Assembly: GCA_944326115.1 (NCBI GenBank)
Contig: CALVCQ010000005.1
Location: forward strand, 1 to 64,000
Direction: 5' to 3'
Source of the DNA: Candidatus Gastranaerophilales bacterium
GTDB lineage: Bacteria; Cyanobacteriota; Vampirovibrionia; Gastranaerophilales; Gastranaerophilaceae
DNA length: 64,000 nt
The translations under genes were made by a program, and so were the position numbers. The notes under the pieces were generated by a model. The model did no database searches and had not been told where the DNA came from. It saw only the letters and a program-made list of their open reading frames with translations. Of the stretch, positions 36,254-43,792 are shown piece after piece (position 1 is the stretch's first letter; each line of letters begins with the position of its first letter).

Positions 36254-36658
36254 ATGTCAAAAAAAATAAACTTGAAAATTATTACACATGAAAAAGAGCT
36301 CTATAATGACAAGGTAGATGCAATTTACTCAAAAAGCGTAGAAGGTGAATTCGGTATTCTGCCTGACCACCAGCCTTTTATGGCTGCACTGGATATCGGT
36401 GTTACAAGAGCGGAAAATGAAGGCAAAATGCAGTCTTTCACTACCATGGGCGGAATCTTCCAATTCAAAGACAATGAGGCTCTCATACTGACAGATTTGG
36501 CTGAAAGCGGGTCTGATATAGATGTTACACGTGCAAAATCAGCTAAGGATAGAGCAGAAGCAAGACTTGGCTCTCACGAAGTTGAAGTGGATACAGCACG
36601 TGCTCAAATTGCTCTTGCAAAAGCGATGGCAAGACTAAAAGCAGCCGGTCAAAAATAA
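36254..36658 (+). CDS. atpC: ATP synthase F1 subunit epsilon
   Basis: Central-stalk subunit coupling rotation and inhibiting ATP hydrolysis. The N-terminal beta-sandwich (VDAIYSKSVEGEFGILPDHQPFMAALDIGV) is diagnostic; the C-terminal helical hairpin follows (ARAQIALAKAMARLKAAGQ). 134 aa is standard. Downstream terminator at 36689. Confidence 0.95.
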   Translation: MSKKINLKIITHEKELYNDKVDAIYSKSVEGEFGILPDHQPFMAALDIGVTRAENEGKMQSFTTMGGIFQFKDNEALILTDLAESGSDIDVTRAKSAKDRAEARLGSHEVEVDTARAQIALAKAMARLKAAGQK

Positions 36659-36688
36659 AAATCTGTGTTGATTTACATTTTCATAGAT

Positions 36689-36728
36689 AAAAAGAAATTT
36701 ATTGCAACTAAGCAATAAATTTCTTTTT
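36689..36728 (+). terminator. Terminator of atpD-atpC
   Basis: AAAAAGAAATTTATTGC stem (36689-36705), loop AACTAA, GCAATAAATTTC (36712-36723), then TTTTTT. Confidence 0.92.
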
Positions 36729-36798
36729 TGCGCAATTTTTTTCTTCACTTGTTTTATACATACATCCAGCAAAAAATCTACAGAGAAAGGACTTTAAA

Positions 36799-37614
36799 AT
36801 GTCAATTTTTGAAAAAATCGGAAAAACAATTGCAGCAAAACCGGTAAATCGTTTATTTACAGGTATAGACAAAATGGGTGTTATAACAAGAAAGCCCGAT
36901 ACAAGAACTGTCGAAGAAATTCAACAAACAATAGATTATTATGCACAGAAAATTCCTGAAATTCAACAGTTTGCAAAGGATATTAAAAAATTAGACAAGA
37001 AACACATGGGGACTATTGCTGATACGTTGGAACTGTCTGCTCATCATGAAATGCTGCCTAATTTCGTTAATCTTGCTGCAAAAAACCAAAACGGTATAAG
37101 TTACAGAGAGGCAATCGTTAAAGATATGATAGAAGCTTCCGAAACAAACCCCGAAGCAATGGAACTTGCCGATGCAATAATTAACAATACTGACTCAACA
37201 ACAGCAAAATATGCACTCGGTATGATGTCCGGAATTTTAAAAGACAGAGAGCTTGCCAAACAAATGAAGGCTACTGCGGAAATCGTTCCTGATATTGCAA
37301 GAGAAACTCTCAGCGGCGGGTATACAATGGATTATTCAAAGCAAGAAAATTTTATGAATATGATAAAAACTTTTGTAAACCGGAATGCAAAACCTGACAA
37401 AATAGTATCTCTGTTTAAAGATTTGACAAAAACTGTAGACAGTATGTCTCACAATTTTATTATTCAAGTTAACGAATATGTTAACTCTTCTACTCCGATA
37501 CAGCAGGTCAAAGACAACATAAAGATATTACCTGATGTTGTTAAAATGCTTGGTGAAAAAATTAAAGATTTTGATGTTGTCGAATTTGTAACCAGAAATA
37601 CAAATTTTTACTGA
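36799..37614 (+). CDS. Hypothetical protein, 271 aa
   Basis: Soluble, mainly helical protein of no recognised family. AGAAAGGAC lies before ATG. No signal peptide or membrane helix; charged residues are evenly distributed, with HEAT-like short helices in the middle (about 85-190). It is monocistronic with its own terminator at 37691. The N-terminal motif FEKIGKTIAAKPVNRLF could be a partner-binding segment. Confidence 0.7.
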   Translation: MSIFEKIGKTIAAKPVNRLFTGIDKMGVITRKPDTRTVEEIQQTIDYYAQKIPEIQQFAKDIKKLDKKHMGTIADTLELSAHHEMLPNFVNLAAKNQNGISYREAIVKDMIEASETNPEAMELADAIINNTDSTTAKYALGMMSGILKDRELAKQMKATAEIVPDIARETLSGGYTMDYSKQENFMNMIKTFVNRNAKPDKIVSLFKDLTKTVDSMSHNFIIQVNEYVNSSTPIQQVKDNIKILPDVVKMLGEKIKDFDVVEFVTRNTNFY

Positions 37615-37690
37615 TAAATTTTTGAAATTTTTCCCTGTAAAAGATATATCACTTACTCCGCAGTTGAAAATGTAATTACAGGTATATAAA

Positions 37691-37720
37691 AAAAGAATTG
37701 GTTAAAAACCAATTCTTTTT
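37691..37720. terminator. Bidirectional terminator
   Basis: AAAAGAATTGGTT (37691-37703), AAA loop, AACCAATTCTTTT (37707-37719), ending both the 271-aa gene and the convergent DUF1858 gene. Confidence 0.92.
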
Positions 37721-37723
37721 GTT

Positions 37724-37933
37724 TTATGCGTTAGCTTCTATTAAAGCGTTAATTTCATCCACCATAACATCAGGATCTACTCCGTGGACTTTTGCGCCCG
37801 CTTCAAGATTTTCAAATCTTGCTGCTGCACATCCTATACAACCAAGCCCGTATTTTGCAAAAACTTCTAATGCTTCCGGATGATTTTGAACTATCTCAAT
37901 TAGTCCCATGTCTTTTGTAACTTTACCTGCCAT
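37724..37933 (-). CDS. DUF1858 domain protein
   Basis: A 69-aa single-domain protein. The family signature is present: IVQNHPEALEVFAKYGLGC followed by IGC, giving the CxxC (GCIGCA). DUF1858 domains are often associated with hybrid-cluster or redox proteins and may sense or carry metal. The start ATG 37933 is chosen because AAAGGA precedes it; the frame is open further upstream but lacks a ribosome site and family similarity. Confidence 0.88.
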   Translation of the reverse strand: MAGKVTKDMGLIEIVQNHPEALEVFAKYGLGCIGCAAARFENLEAGAKVHGVDPDVMVDEINALIEANA

Positions 37934-38024
37934 ACTATTTATATCCTTTCTTAATCCGAAATTGACTCTTGTATAAATTTCATTAATAAGATTATACATT
38001 AAAAATTTGCGTATGGAGTGTATC

Positions 38025-38216
38025 GTGTTATTTTTAAAAAAATTTTTCAATAAACTTAAAGAATTATTTTGTATTCCGCAGGCGCCTGTCGGGCTCAGAG
38101 CCATGGGAATAAAGTCAAAATATCTTGATAAAGTAAACAGTTTTAATTACAGTACAAATCGTTTTTATACCGATTTGCTTAATCCGGTCGGTGAGCCGTA
38201 TTTCTTAAAATTTTAA
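38025..38216 (+). CDS. Hypothetical small protein, 63 aa
   Basis: A GTG start at 38025 is supported by GGAG at 38015-38018. The product is basic, with a hydrophobic/Lys N-terminus (LFLKKFFNKLKELF), which may be an amphipathic helix. The polar C-terminus ends in EPYFLKF. No family recognised. It diverges from the DUF1858 gene. Confidence 0.5.
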   Translation: MLFLKKFFNKLKELFCIPQAPVGLRAMGIKSKYLDKVNSFNYSTNRFYTDLLNPVGEPYFLKF

Positions 38217-38279
38217 ACTGTCCGATTGCCGGAAAATGCTTAGATGTTTTGTACGGTAAGTTACAATTTATTAAGCAGA

Positions 38280-38750
38280 CTAAAAATTTAAAAACCTGAA
38301 AAGTTTTTTTATTATTCCGTTTATTCCGTTTTCATAGGATACGGGGTCATCTTGATAATACGGCTTGTATGCGTCTATTATATTTTGCGCAAGAGGATTT
38401 CCGTCTTTAAAAGTAAAAGCAATTAATTCCAACAATTCTACCTGCTGGTTATTAAATTCGATATCTTGTACTTTTATATCTTCATCAGCTTCATAATGAC
38501 ACAAAGCATGCCACGCAGCATGTATTGAAGGATCGGTAAAACCTTTTGGAAAAAGCAGCAGAGCTTTTCTTACGGGCATTCTTTCCGTTAACACTGCGAT
38601 AATAATATTCCCCACAAGCTGTCTTTGTTTTTCTGTCTCAACCTTTTGGAGTTCTAAACTGGCAGCAGAGGATTTTTGTATTTTTTCTTTAAAAGCGGAT
38701 TTTATCTTTTCTAATTTTTTAATTATTATACTAATTCCGGAGTTTTGCAT
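38280..38750 (-). CDS. Hypothetical protein coupled to BlaI-type repressor, 156 aa
   Basis: No family recognised. Helical protein: a Lys-rich N-terminus (about 1-30) then a compact region with WHALCHYEADEDIKVQD near residue 79. It overlaps the repressor gene by 25 bases on the same strand, so the two are translationally coupled. This is where BlaR/MecR or a copper ATPase would sit in classical BlaI/CopY loci, but it resembles neither. Confidence 0.7.
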   Translation of the reverse strand: MQNSGISIIIKKLEKIKSAFKEKIQKSSAASLELQKVETEKQRQLVGNIIIAVLTERMPVRKALLLFPKGFTDPSIHAAWHALCHYEADEDIKVQDIEFNNQQVELLELIAFTFKDGNPLAQNIIDAYKPYYQDDPVSYENGINGIIKKLFRFLNF

Positions 38751-39094
38751 TCTTTTTGAATTGTACTCATGCTTTTAACCGCATCAGCAAGCGAATTCAT
38801 ATCGTTATTAAAATACTGGTTGGCAAGTTTTTTAATTGCCTGCTGAGCCATTTCATCACGTGATGAAACTGTTTTGTAGAAAAATTTCTTACCCTGTTTG
38901 TATCTTACTAACATATTTTTTTCAACAAGTCTGTCCATGACAGTTTTAACGGTTGTATAAGCTCTTTTGGAAGAAGAATTTCTGTTTATTATTTCCTGTA
39001 CTTCATTTACGGAAACATCAGCTTCTTCGATTTCTTCTAACATCCATATTGTTTTTAAAATTTCATTTTCTAAACTGCCGTGTGTATAATTCAT
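38726..39094 (-). CDS. BlaI/MecI/CopY-family transcriptional repressor
   Basis: A 122-aa winged-helix repressor. The family helix-turn-helix is seen (VQEIINR, then SSKRAYTTVKTVMDRLVEKNML) and the dimerisation helix follows. Classical members are inactivated by BlaR1/MecR1 proteolysis or copper; neither partner is present. AAAGGAATAAAA precedes ATG. First gene of a two-gene operon with the 156-aa protein. Confidence 0.87.
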   Translation of the reverse strand: MNYTHGSLENEILKTIWMLEEIEEADVSVNEVQEIINRNSSSKRAYTTVKTVMDRLVEKNMLVRYKQGKKFFYKTVSSRDEMAQQAIKKLANQYFNNDMNSLADAVKSMSTIQKECKTPELV

Positions 39095-39244
39095 TTTTAT
39101 TCCTTTATTTAATTATTTACAGAATTACGTCTATAGTAATACAAAAGAAAATAAATTAAAACATTTTAGACATAATTTTGCTGAAAAATTTTGTAAGCAG
39201 AATTATTAAAATTGTTTATATAAAATATCTTAAATTATATTTTC

Positions 39245-39514
39245 TTAATCAAAAAGCGGTCCCATTTCGATTTTTTCGTAACCGTCACCGAGGTGAATAA
39301 CTGTACCGGTACTTTTTGCCGTAGGAGCGCTTATTTGTTCGATACGGGCTTTTGAGGACGCAACCTTTTGTTCTAAACCGCCCGTAAAATCACTGCTGTG
39401 TATAATGATACCGCTGTTTGTATTTACAACGGGCGCAGATTTTTTATGGCACCCTGTTGTTATTAATGTCAGGATGCATATACCGAAAATAAAACTGTAT
39501 TTTATCAATTTCAT
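39245..39514 (-). CDS. Small lipoprotein, 89 aa
   Basis: The signal peptide (MKLIKYSFIFGICILTLI) ends in a lipobox TTGC, with the acylated Cys at residue 22. The mature part is 68 residues, polar, with two similar strands GIIIHSSDF and GTVIHLGDG about 36 residues apart. The ribosome site is weak (AGGTAACG). Function unknown; membrane-anchored in the periplasm or at the outer membrane. Confidence 0.75.
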   Translation of the reverse strand: MKLIKYSFIFGICILTLITTGCHKKSAPVVNTNSGIIIHSSDFTGGLEQKVASSKARIEQISAPTAKSTGTVIHLGDGYEKIEMGPLFD

Positions 39515-39694
39515 TTCGTTACCTGTTTCGTCGTAAACACACTTAAGTAAAATTATTTTGCAGTAATTCTACTACTATTATAGCATACAAGTTTTAAAAA
39601 GCACTATTTTTATAAAAAAATCATATATATTGTGTATACATTTCTTAATCATGTTGAGTATAGTATAATAAATTTAAAAAATAAAGGTAATATT

Positions 39695-41431
39695 GTGGGT
39701 ATTTTTGATATAGAAAATTTAAATGAAACAGAAAAAATAATAAAAGCAGCAAAAGGCGAGATAGATGCAGATTTAGTTTTAAAAAATGCAAAAGTCATAA
39801 ATGTTCTCTCCGAAGAGATTTACGAAGCTGATGTTGCAATTGTAAGCGGAGTAATTGCCGGTGTTGCAGTCGGATATAAAGGCAAAACCGAAATTGACCT
39901 TAATGGTTCTTATGTTTCTCCATCTTTCATAGACGGGCATGTACATCTTGAAAGTTCAATGTTGATGCCTTCCGAATTTGCAAAACTTGTTGTTCCGTCA
40001 GGTACAACAACTGTTATTGCTGATCCTCATGAAATTTCAAACGTAATGGGGCTGCAGGGTATAAGCTTTATGAGAGAAGCTACAAAAAATCTTCCTCTGG
40101 ATGTTTATATGATGCTGCCGTCATGCGTTCCTGCCACATCTCTTGAGACTTCCGGTGTTGATTTGAACAGTTATGATCTTGCATTGCTTATAGATGCACC
40201 GTGGGTTCTCGGTATAGCGGAGATGATGAATTTTCCCGGTGTAATAAATTGTGATGAGAGTGTTTTAAGCAAAATTAAACTTGGTTTATCAAAAAATAAA
40301 CGTGTAGACGGGCATGCTCCTCATCTCGGTGGAAAAGATTTAAATGCTTATGCCGCAGCAGGTATAAAGTCTGATCATGAGTGCACAACAATCGAAGAGG
40401 CAATTGAAAAACTCCGGCTGGGTATGTATATAATGGTTAGAGAGGCAACAGGCGCAAGAGATTTGAAGCCGCTTTTGCCGGTGTTAAAATCGCATAATAC
40501 AAGAAAATGTTTGTTTGTTACTGATGACAGACATCCGAAACATCTTGCAAAACATATTTCGAGAATGGTCAAAAAAGCTGTTCAATACGGAGTAGATCCT
40601 ATAAAAGCAATACAGATGGCAAGCTTAAATACGGCTGAATATTTTAATCTGCCGAATCTCGGTGCAATTGCTCCCGGATATATGGCTGATATAGCGGTGT
40701 TTAAAGATTTAGAAAGTTTCGAACCGCTAATGGTTTTTAAAAATGGAGAAATGGTTGCAAAAGACGGAAAAATGCTTATTGATACCGATTCTTTTAAAGC
40801 TCCTGTTTTAAGAGGTTCGGTAAATATTAAATATTTATACAGAGAAGATTTAAAAATAAAAGTTGTTTCTGATACGGCAAAAGTAATAAATGTTTTTAAA
40901 AACAGTCTTATTACAGAGGAGACTGTTGAAAAAATAAAATCAGAAAGCGGATTTGCCGTTTCTGATACGGAAAATGATATCTTAAAAATTGCAGTAATCG
41001 AACGTCATAAGGCAACAGGCAATATAGGCCTCGGATTTGTAAAAGGTTTTGGGCTAAAATCCGGTGCTATTGCTTCGACTGTTGCACATGATTCACATAA
41101 TATGGTTATCATCGGAACAAATGATGAAGATATGTACTATGCAGCAGTCGAGCTTGTAAAATCGCAGGGCGGAAAAATTGTTGTGGAAAACGGAAAGACT
41201 CTTGCCCACCTGAAACTGCCGATAGCAGGGCTTATGTCAGACAGACCGGCGCAAGAGGTGCAGGATAAAATCAAAGAACTTGATACTGCCGCAAAAAAAG
41301 TAGGCTGTAAAATTGATGAACCTTTTATGAGTATGGCATTTTTGTCTTTGTCTGTTATTCCGGAGTTAAAAATTACGGATAAAGGATTGATTGATGTAAA
41401 CAAATTTGAGGTTACAAATTTGTTTGTGTAA
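39695..41431 (+). CDS. ade: Adenine deaminase
   Basis: Converts adenine to hypoxanthine for purine salvage. Amidohydrolase motifs: SFIDGHVHLESSML (HxH metal ligands), VIADPHEISNVMG, VDGHAPHLGG and KSDHECTT. The C-terminal domain with VAHDSHNMVIIGTND is typical of Ade. GTG 39695 is chosen as start (AAAGG about ten bases upstream), giving 578 aa, the family length; the open frame upstream lacks similarity. Confidence 0.94.
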   Translation: MGIFDIENLNETEKIIKAAKGEIDADLVLKNAKVINVLSEEIYEADVAIVSGVIAGVAVGYKGKTEIDLNGSYVSPSFIDGHVHLESSMLMPSEFAKLVVPSGTTTVIADPHEISNVMGLQGISFMREATKNLPLDVYMMLPSCVPATSLETSGVDLNSYDLALLIDAPWVLGIAEMMNFPGVINCDESVLSKIKLGLSKNKRVDGHAPHLGGKDLNAYAAAGIKSDHECTTIEEAIEKLRLGMYIMVREATGARDLKPLLPVLKSHNTRKCLFVTDDRHPKHLAKHISRMVKKAVQYGVDPIKAIQMASLNTAEYFNLPNLGAIAPGYMADIAVFKDLESFEPLMVFKNGEMVAKDGKMLIDTDSFKAPVLRGSVNIKYLYREDLKIKVVSDTAKVINVFKNSLITEETVEKIKSESGFAVSDTENDILKIAVIERHKATGNIGLGFVKGFGLKSGAIASTVAHDSHNMVIIGTNDEDMYYAAVELVKSQGGKIVVENGKTLAHLKLPIAGLMSDRPAQEVQDKIKELDTAAKKVGCKIDEPFMSMAFLSLSVIPELKITDKGLIDVNKFEVTNLFV

Positions 41432-41452
41432 GGAAAATGAACTTAAAATTGC

Positions 41453-41481
41453 TTGAAAAATATTAATTTTAAGAATATAAA
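41453..41481 (+). promoter_or_regulatory. Promoter of SH3-like gene, leaderless arrangement
   Basis: TTGAAA (41453-41458), 17 bases, TATAAA (41476-41481), then six bases to ATG 41488; no Shine-Dalgarno sequence. Confidence 0.6.
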
Positions 41482-41487
41482 CTTGTT

Positions 41488-42144
41488 ATGAAAAAGATTT
41501 GTTTTTTATGTTTAATATTATTTTTATTTGCGGCATGTATGCCTGTTTTTGCAGATGTAATGCCCAGATATACAGGTTCAGTAAGTAAAGAAACCATAGG
41601 CTTTCTGCAAATGCCGGAAAGTTTTAATCTTTATCTATATCCGAGATTTGATTCACATATTGTAGATTCTGTTAAATGGACAACTACCGAGGTTCATTAT
41701 AAAAATAGTTCTGCTGAGCCTTCAAATCTTTTTGTTGCCGAAGTTACAGATAAAAAGCTTGCATTTTGTTCGGTTATAGACGTGCAGGATGACTGGTACA
41801 AGATTATTTATGACAGAGTAAACAATAAATCTGCCTGGATAAAATCTGATTCTGAAGGAGCATTCTGGGGGTTAAAAGACTTTTATTCTTATTACGGAAG
41901 AAAATACGGTCTTTATTATATGAAGGATATAGACTACAGGCAAAGAGGTATATATAGCGGAGCTTATGAAGAATCGCAAAAATTAGGCGGCTTTACTCTG
42001 ATTAAATCCATAAGACTGAATAAACTCAGCGGCAACTGGGTGTTGGTAACGGTTATTGACCTTGATAAACTTCCGAAAATCGGATATATTCAGTGGCGAG
42101 AGTCTGACGGGAGAATTATACTCTTTCCGAAATTGGATAACTAA
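41488..42144 (+). CDS. Exported protein with possible SH3-like domain
   Basis: 218 aa. A signal peptide is visible (MKKICFLCLILFLFAACMPVFA) with cleavage after VFA near residue 22. The middle region (LFVAEVTDKKLAFCSVIDVQDDWYKIIY ... SAWIKS) resembles a bacterial SH3 domain that binds cell-wall peptides; the rest has no clear family. Apparently leaderless. It ends at a strong terminator at 42181. Confidence 0.7.
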   Translation: MKKICFLCLILFLFAACMPVFADVMPRYTGSVSKETIGFLQMPESFNLYLYPRFDSHIVDSVKWTTTEVHYKNSSAEPSNLFVAEVTDKKLAFCSVIDVQDDWYKIIYDRVNNKSAWIKSDSEGAFWGLKDFYSYYGRKYGLYYMKDIDYRQRGIYSGAYEESQKLGGFTLIKSIRLNKLSGNWVLVTVIDLDKLPKIGYIQWRESDGRIILFPKLDN

Positions 42145-42180
42145 AAATTAGCATATTAAACGATACAAAGTCTATTGGAT

Positions 42181-42216
42181 AAATAACCTTCCGCTATTAT
42201 TACCGGAAGGTTATTT
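42181..42216 (+). terminator. Terminator of the SH3-like gene
   Basis: AAATAACCTTCCG (42181-42193), loop, CGGAAGGTTATTT (42204-42216), thirteen perfect pairs. Confidence 0.92.
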
Positions 42217-42300
42217 ATTCTGCATTTTGATAATTTTGATTCCCTGCTATTCGTATAAAAACAGCAATATATAAAATGTTGTATATATTTTGGAATTAAT

Positions 42301-42330
42301 AAAAAAAAGGGAGCTTTTTTCAAACCTCCC
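42301..42330 (-). terminator. Terminator of cobO
   Basis: On the minus strand GGGAG (42330-42326) pairs with CTCCC (42313-42309), followed by eight T residues (42308-42301). Confidence 0.85.
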
Positions 42331-42389
42331 ATATTTCCCCATTTCTCCGTATATTTACGCTTTCATTTTAATTTATAAATACCCAAGCG

Positions 42390-42923
42390 TCAATATTCAA
42401 TACCTTGTCTTGCCATAACACCCATATCAAAGTAGTGCTTAATAGGCTTCATTTCCGTAACCAGATGAGCAAGTGCAACAAGCTCAGGATGTGCATATCT
42501 GCCTGTAAGAACAATTTCCAGATTTTCCGGTTTGTTCAACAATACATCCTTTACCTCTGACACTTTAATCATATTCATTGCTACGCAAATATTTAATTCA
42601 TCAAGTATGATAAGCTGATACTCGCCGCTTTGAATAGCTTTTTTGGCAAGTTCCCAGCCTTTTTTAGCTTCTTTGTAATCTTCCATGCATACATTGTGTT
42701 TATAAACAACTCTATCCATCCCGAACTGATGAACTTCCAGATTCGGTAAAAACTGACCGGCAGAAGCTATTTCTCCGTAAGTTGTTCCGGAGTCGCCTTT
42801 TGTAAACTGTATAACGAGTACTTTCCAGCCATGACCGAGAGCACGTAATGCCAGTCCCAATGATGCTGTTGTTTTTCCTTTTCCGTCGCCAGTGTAAATT
42901 TGAATGTAACCGTGCTCTAACAA
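42390..42923 (-). CDS. cobO: Corrinoid adenosyltransferase, CobA/CobO/BtuR type
   Basis: Transfers the adenosyl group of ATP to cob(I)alamin, making coenzyme B12. The P-loop GDGKGKTT is at residues 12-19; IQFTKGD and LIILDELN follow, as in CobA/CobO. 177 aa is normal. The start is TTG 42923, justified by GGAGG eleven bases upstream. Isolated from other cobalamin genes, so it may serve salvage. No cobalamin riboswitch was seen upstream; an inverted repeat sits beside the ribosome site. Confidence 0.92.
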   Translation of the reverse strand: MLEHGYIQIYTGDGKGKTTASLGLALRALGHGWKVLVIQFTKGDSGTTYGEIASAGQFLPNLEVHQFGMDRVVYKHNVCMEDYKEAKKGWELAKKAIQSGEYQLIILDELNICVAMNMIKVSEVKDVLLNKPENLEIVLTGRYAHPELVALAHLVTEMKPIKHYFDMGVMARQGIEY

Positions 42924-42940
42924 AGCTTATCCTCCGTTTG

Positions 42941-42967
42941 ATAAAATGAGATTCTTATCTCATTTAT
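42941..42967 (-). promoter_or_regulatory. Inverted repeat in the cobO leader
   Basis: ATAAAATGAGAT (42941-42952), TCTT loop, ATCTCATTTAT (42957-42967), eleven pairs with one bulge, just upstream of the GGAGG ribosome site. It could control translation or bind a regulator. A perfect 14-base palindrome GAGTATTAATACTC follows at 43008-43021. Confidence 0.45.
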
Positions 42968-43445
42968 CATTATAAATACTTTTCTACTGTTTTTCGTCGA
43001 TTAAATGGAGTATTAATACTCACTTTTTTATTAGCTAGTGCGGAACTTTAAAATAACCCAACAAAAATATGCCGAATCTGCATAATTCAACATAATATCG
43101 ATTATCCCCTAAATCTTTATTTTATATGAAATAAAATTTTGATTAATTTTCCGAACTTGTATACATTATATTAAAACAAATTTTCCAAAAGGTGGCAATT
43201 TTTATTTCTGCCATGCTATTTATTTTACAATTTTACTTTTGTAATAGCAGGTAAAACCCTATATATACAACGATTTCAAGTGGGTATTCAAAACTTTTAC
43301 ATAATTTTTTTTATATTTCTTAAAAATAACTTGAAACCATGATTGCAAGTATATTAGCTCCTTTTTTAAAAAAATAATTTTAGTTAAAATTTTGTAATTA
43401 TATTTTTGTTATTCATAAATATAAGTACTGTAAAAACAAAAAAAT

Positions 43446-43520
43446 GTCTGAGTGAGACCCCTCTTGTCCCCGAGGGCATCCTGATGCATACGGCGCACTT
43501 ATGGTTTGCCTGCTCTTTTA
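43446..43520. repeat. Diverged fragment related to long repeat A
   Basis: Shares the left ~15 bases of repeat A (TGTCTGAGTGrGACC), then GC-rich sequence with the complementary CCTCTTGTCC/GAGGGC parts. Too short to be sure it is homologous. Confidence 0.35.
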
Positions 43521-43792
43521 AGAATCTTATGTACATACTGACCTGTTTAAAATAATTTACCGGTATAAAAAATTGCAAACAAGTCTGATAAGATGTTGAA
43601 TACAAACGATTGAAAACAAAATTCCAATTCAGGCTTCAGGATGACACATTGTTTTTTATATAATGACGGATTTTTAGTAGTATCTGCGGGATTTGCTATA
43701 TATGTTCCAAAGTTTTAATATTTAATTCAACTGTATTTTTGTATATTATATTTTTAAAATCGAGATTCAAATAGTTTGAAAGACATTTACAG

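Larger units (their letters stand above)
42924..43792. other. 869-base gene-free region between cobO and comEC
   Basis: No credible protein or tRNA is seen. Left part: cobO leader and palindromes. Middle: AT-rich with no clear signal. At 43446-43461 TGTCTGAGTGAGACCC matches the left end of long repeat A (TGTCTGAGTGGGACC), followed by a GC-richer 55 bases that do not match it. The right end should hold the comEC promoter. Confidence 0.45.

Noticed and set aside
37934-38104. 57-residue N-terminal extension of the DUF1858 protein
   Set aside because: AAAGGA is placed for ATG 37933; the extension has no family similarity and covers the promoter region.
42924-43200. Cobalamin riboswitch upstream of cobO
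   Set aside because: I looked for the B12-box-like GCCACTG and paired core and did not find them on the minus strand.
43384-43605. 73-aa minus-strand frame in the cobO-comEC gap
   Set aside because: Crosses the repeat-like fragment, no ribosome site, composition unlike real proteins here.
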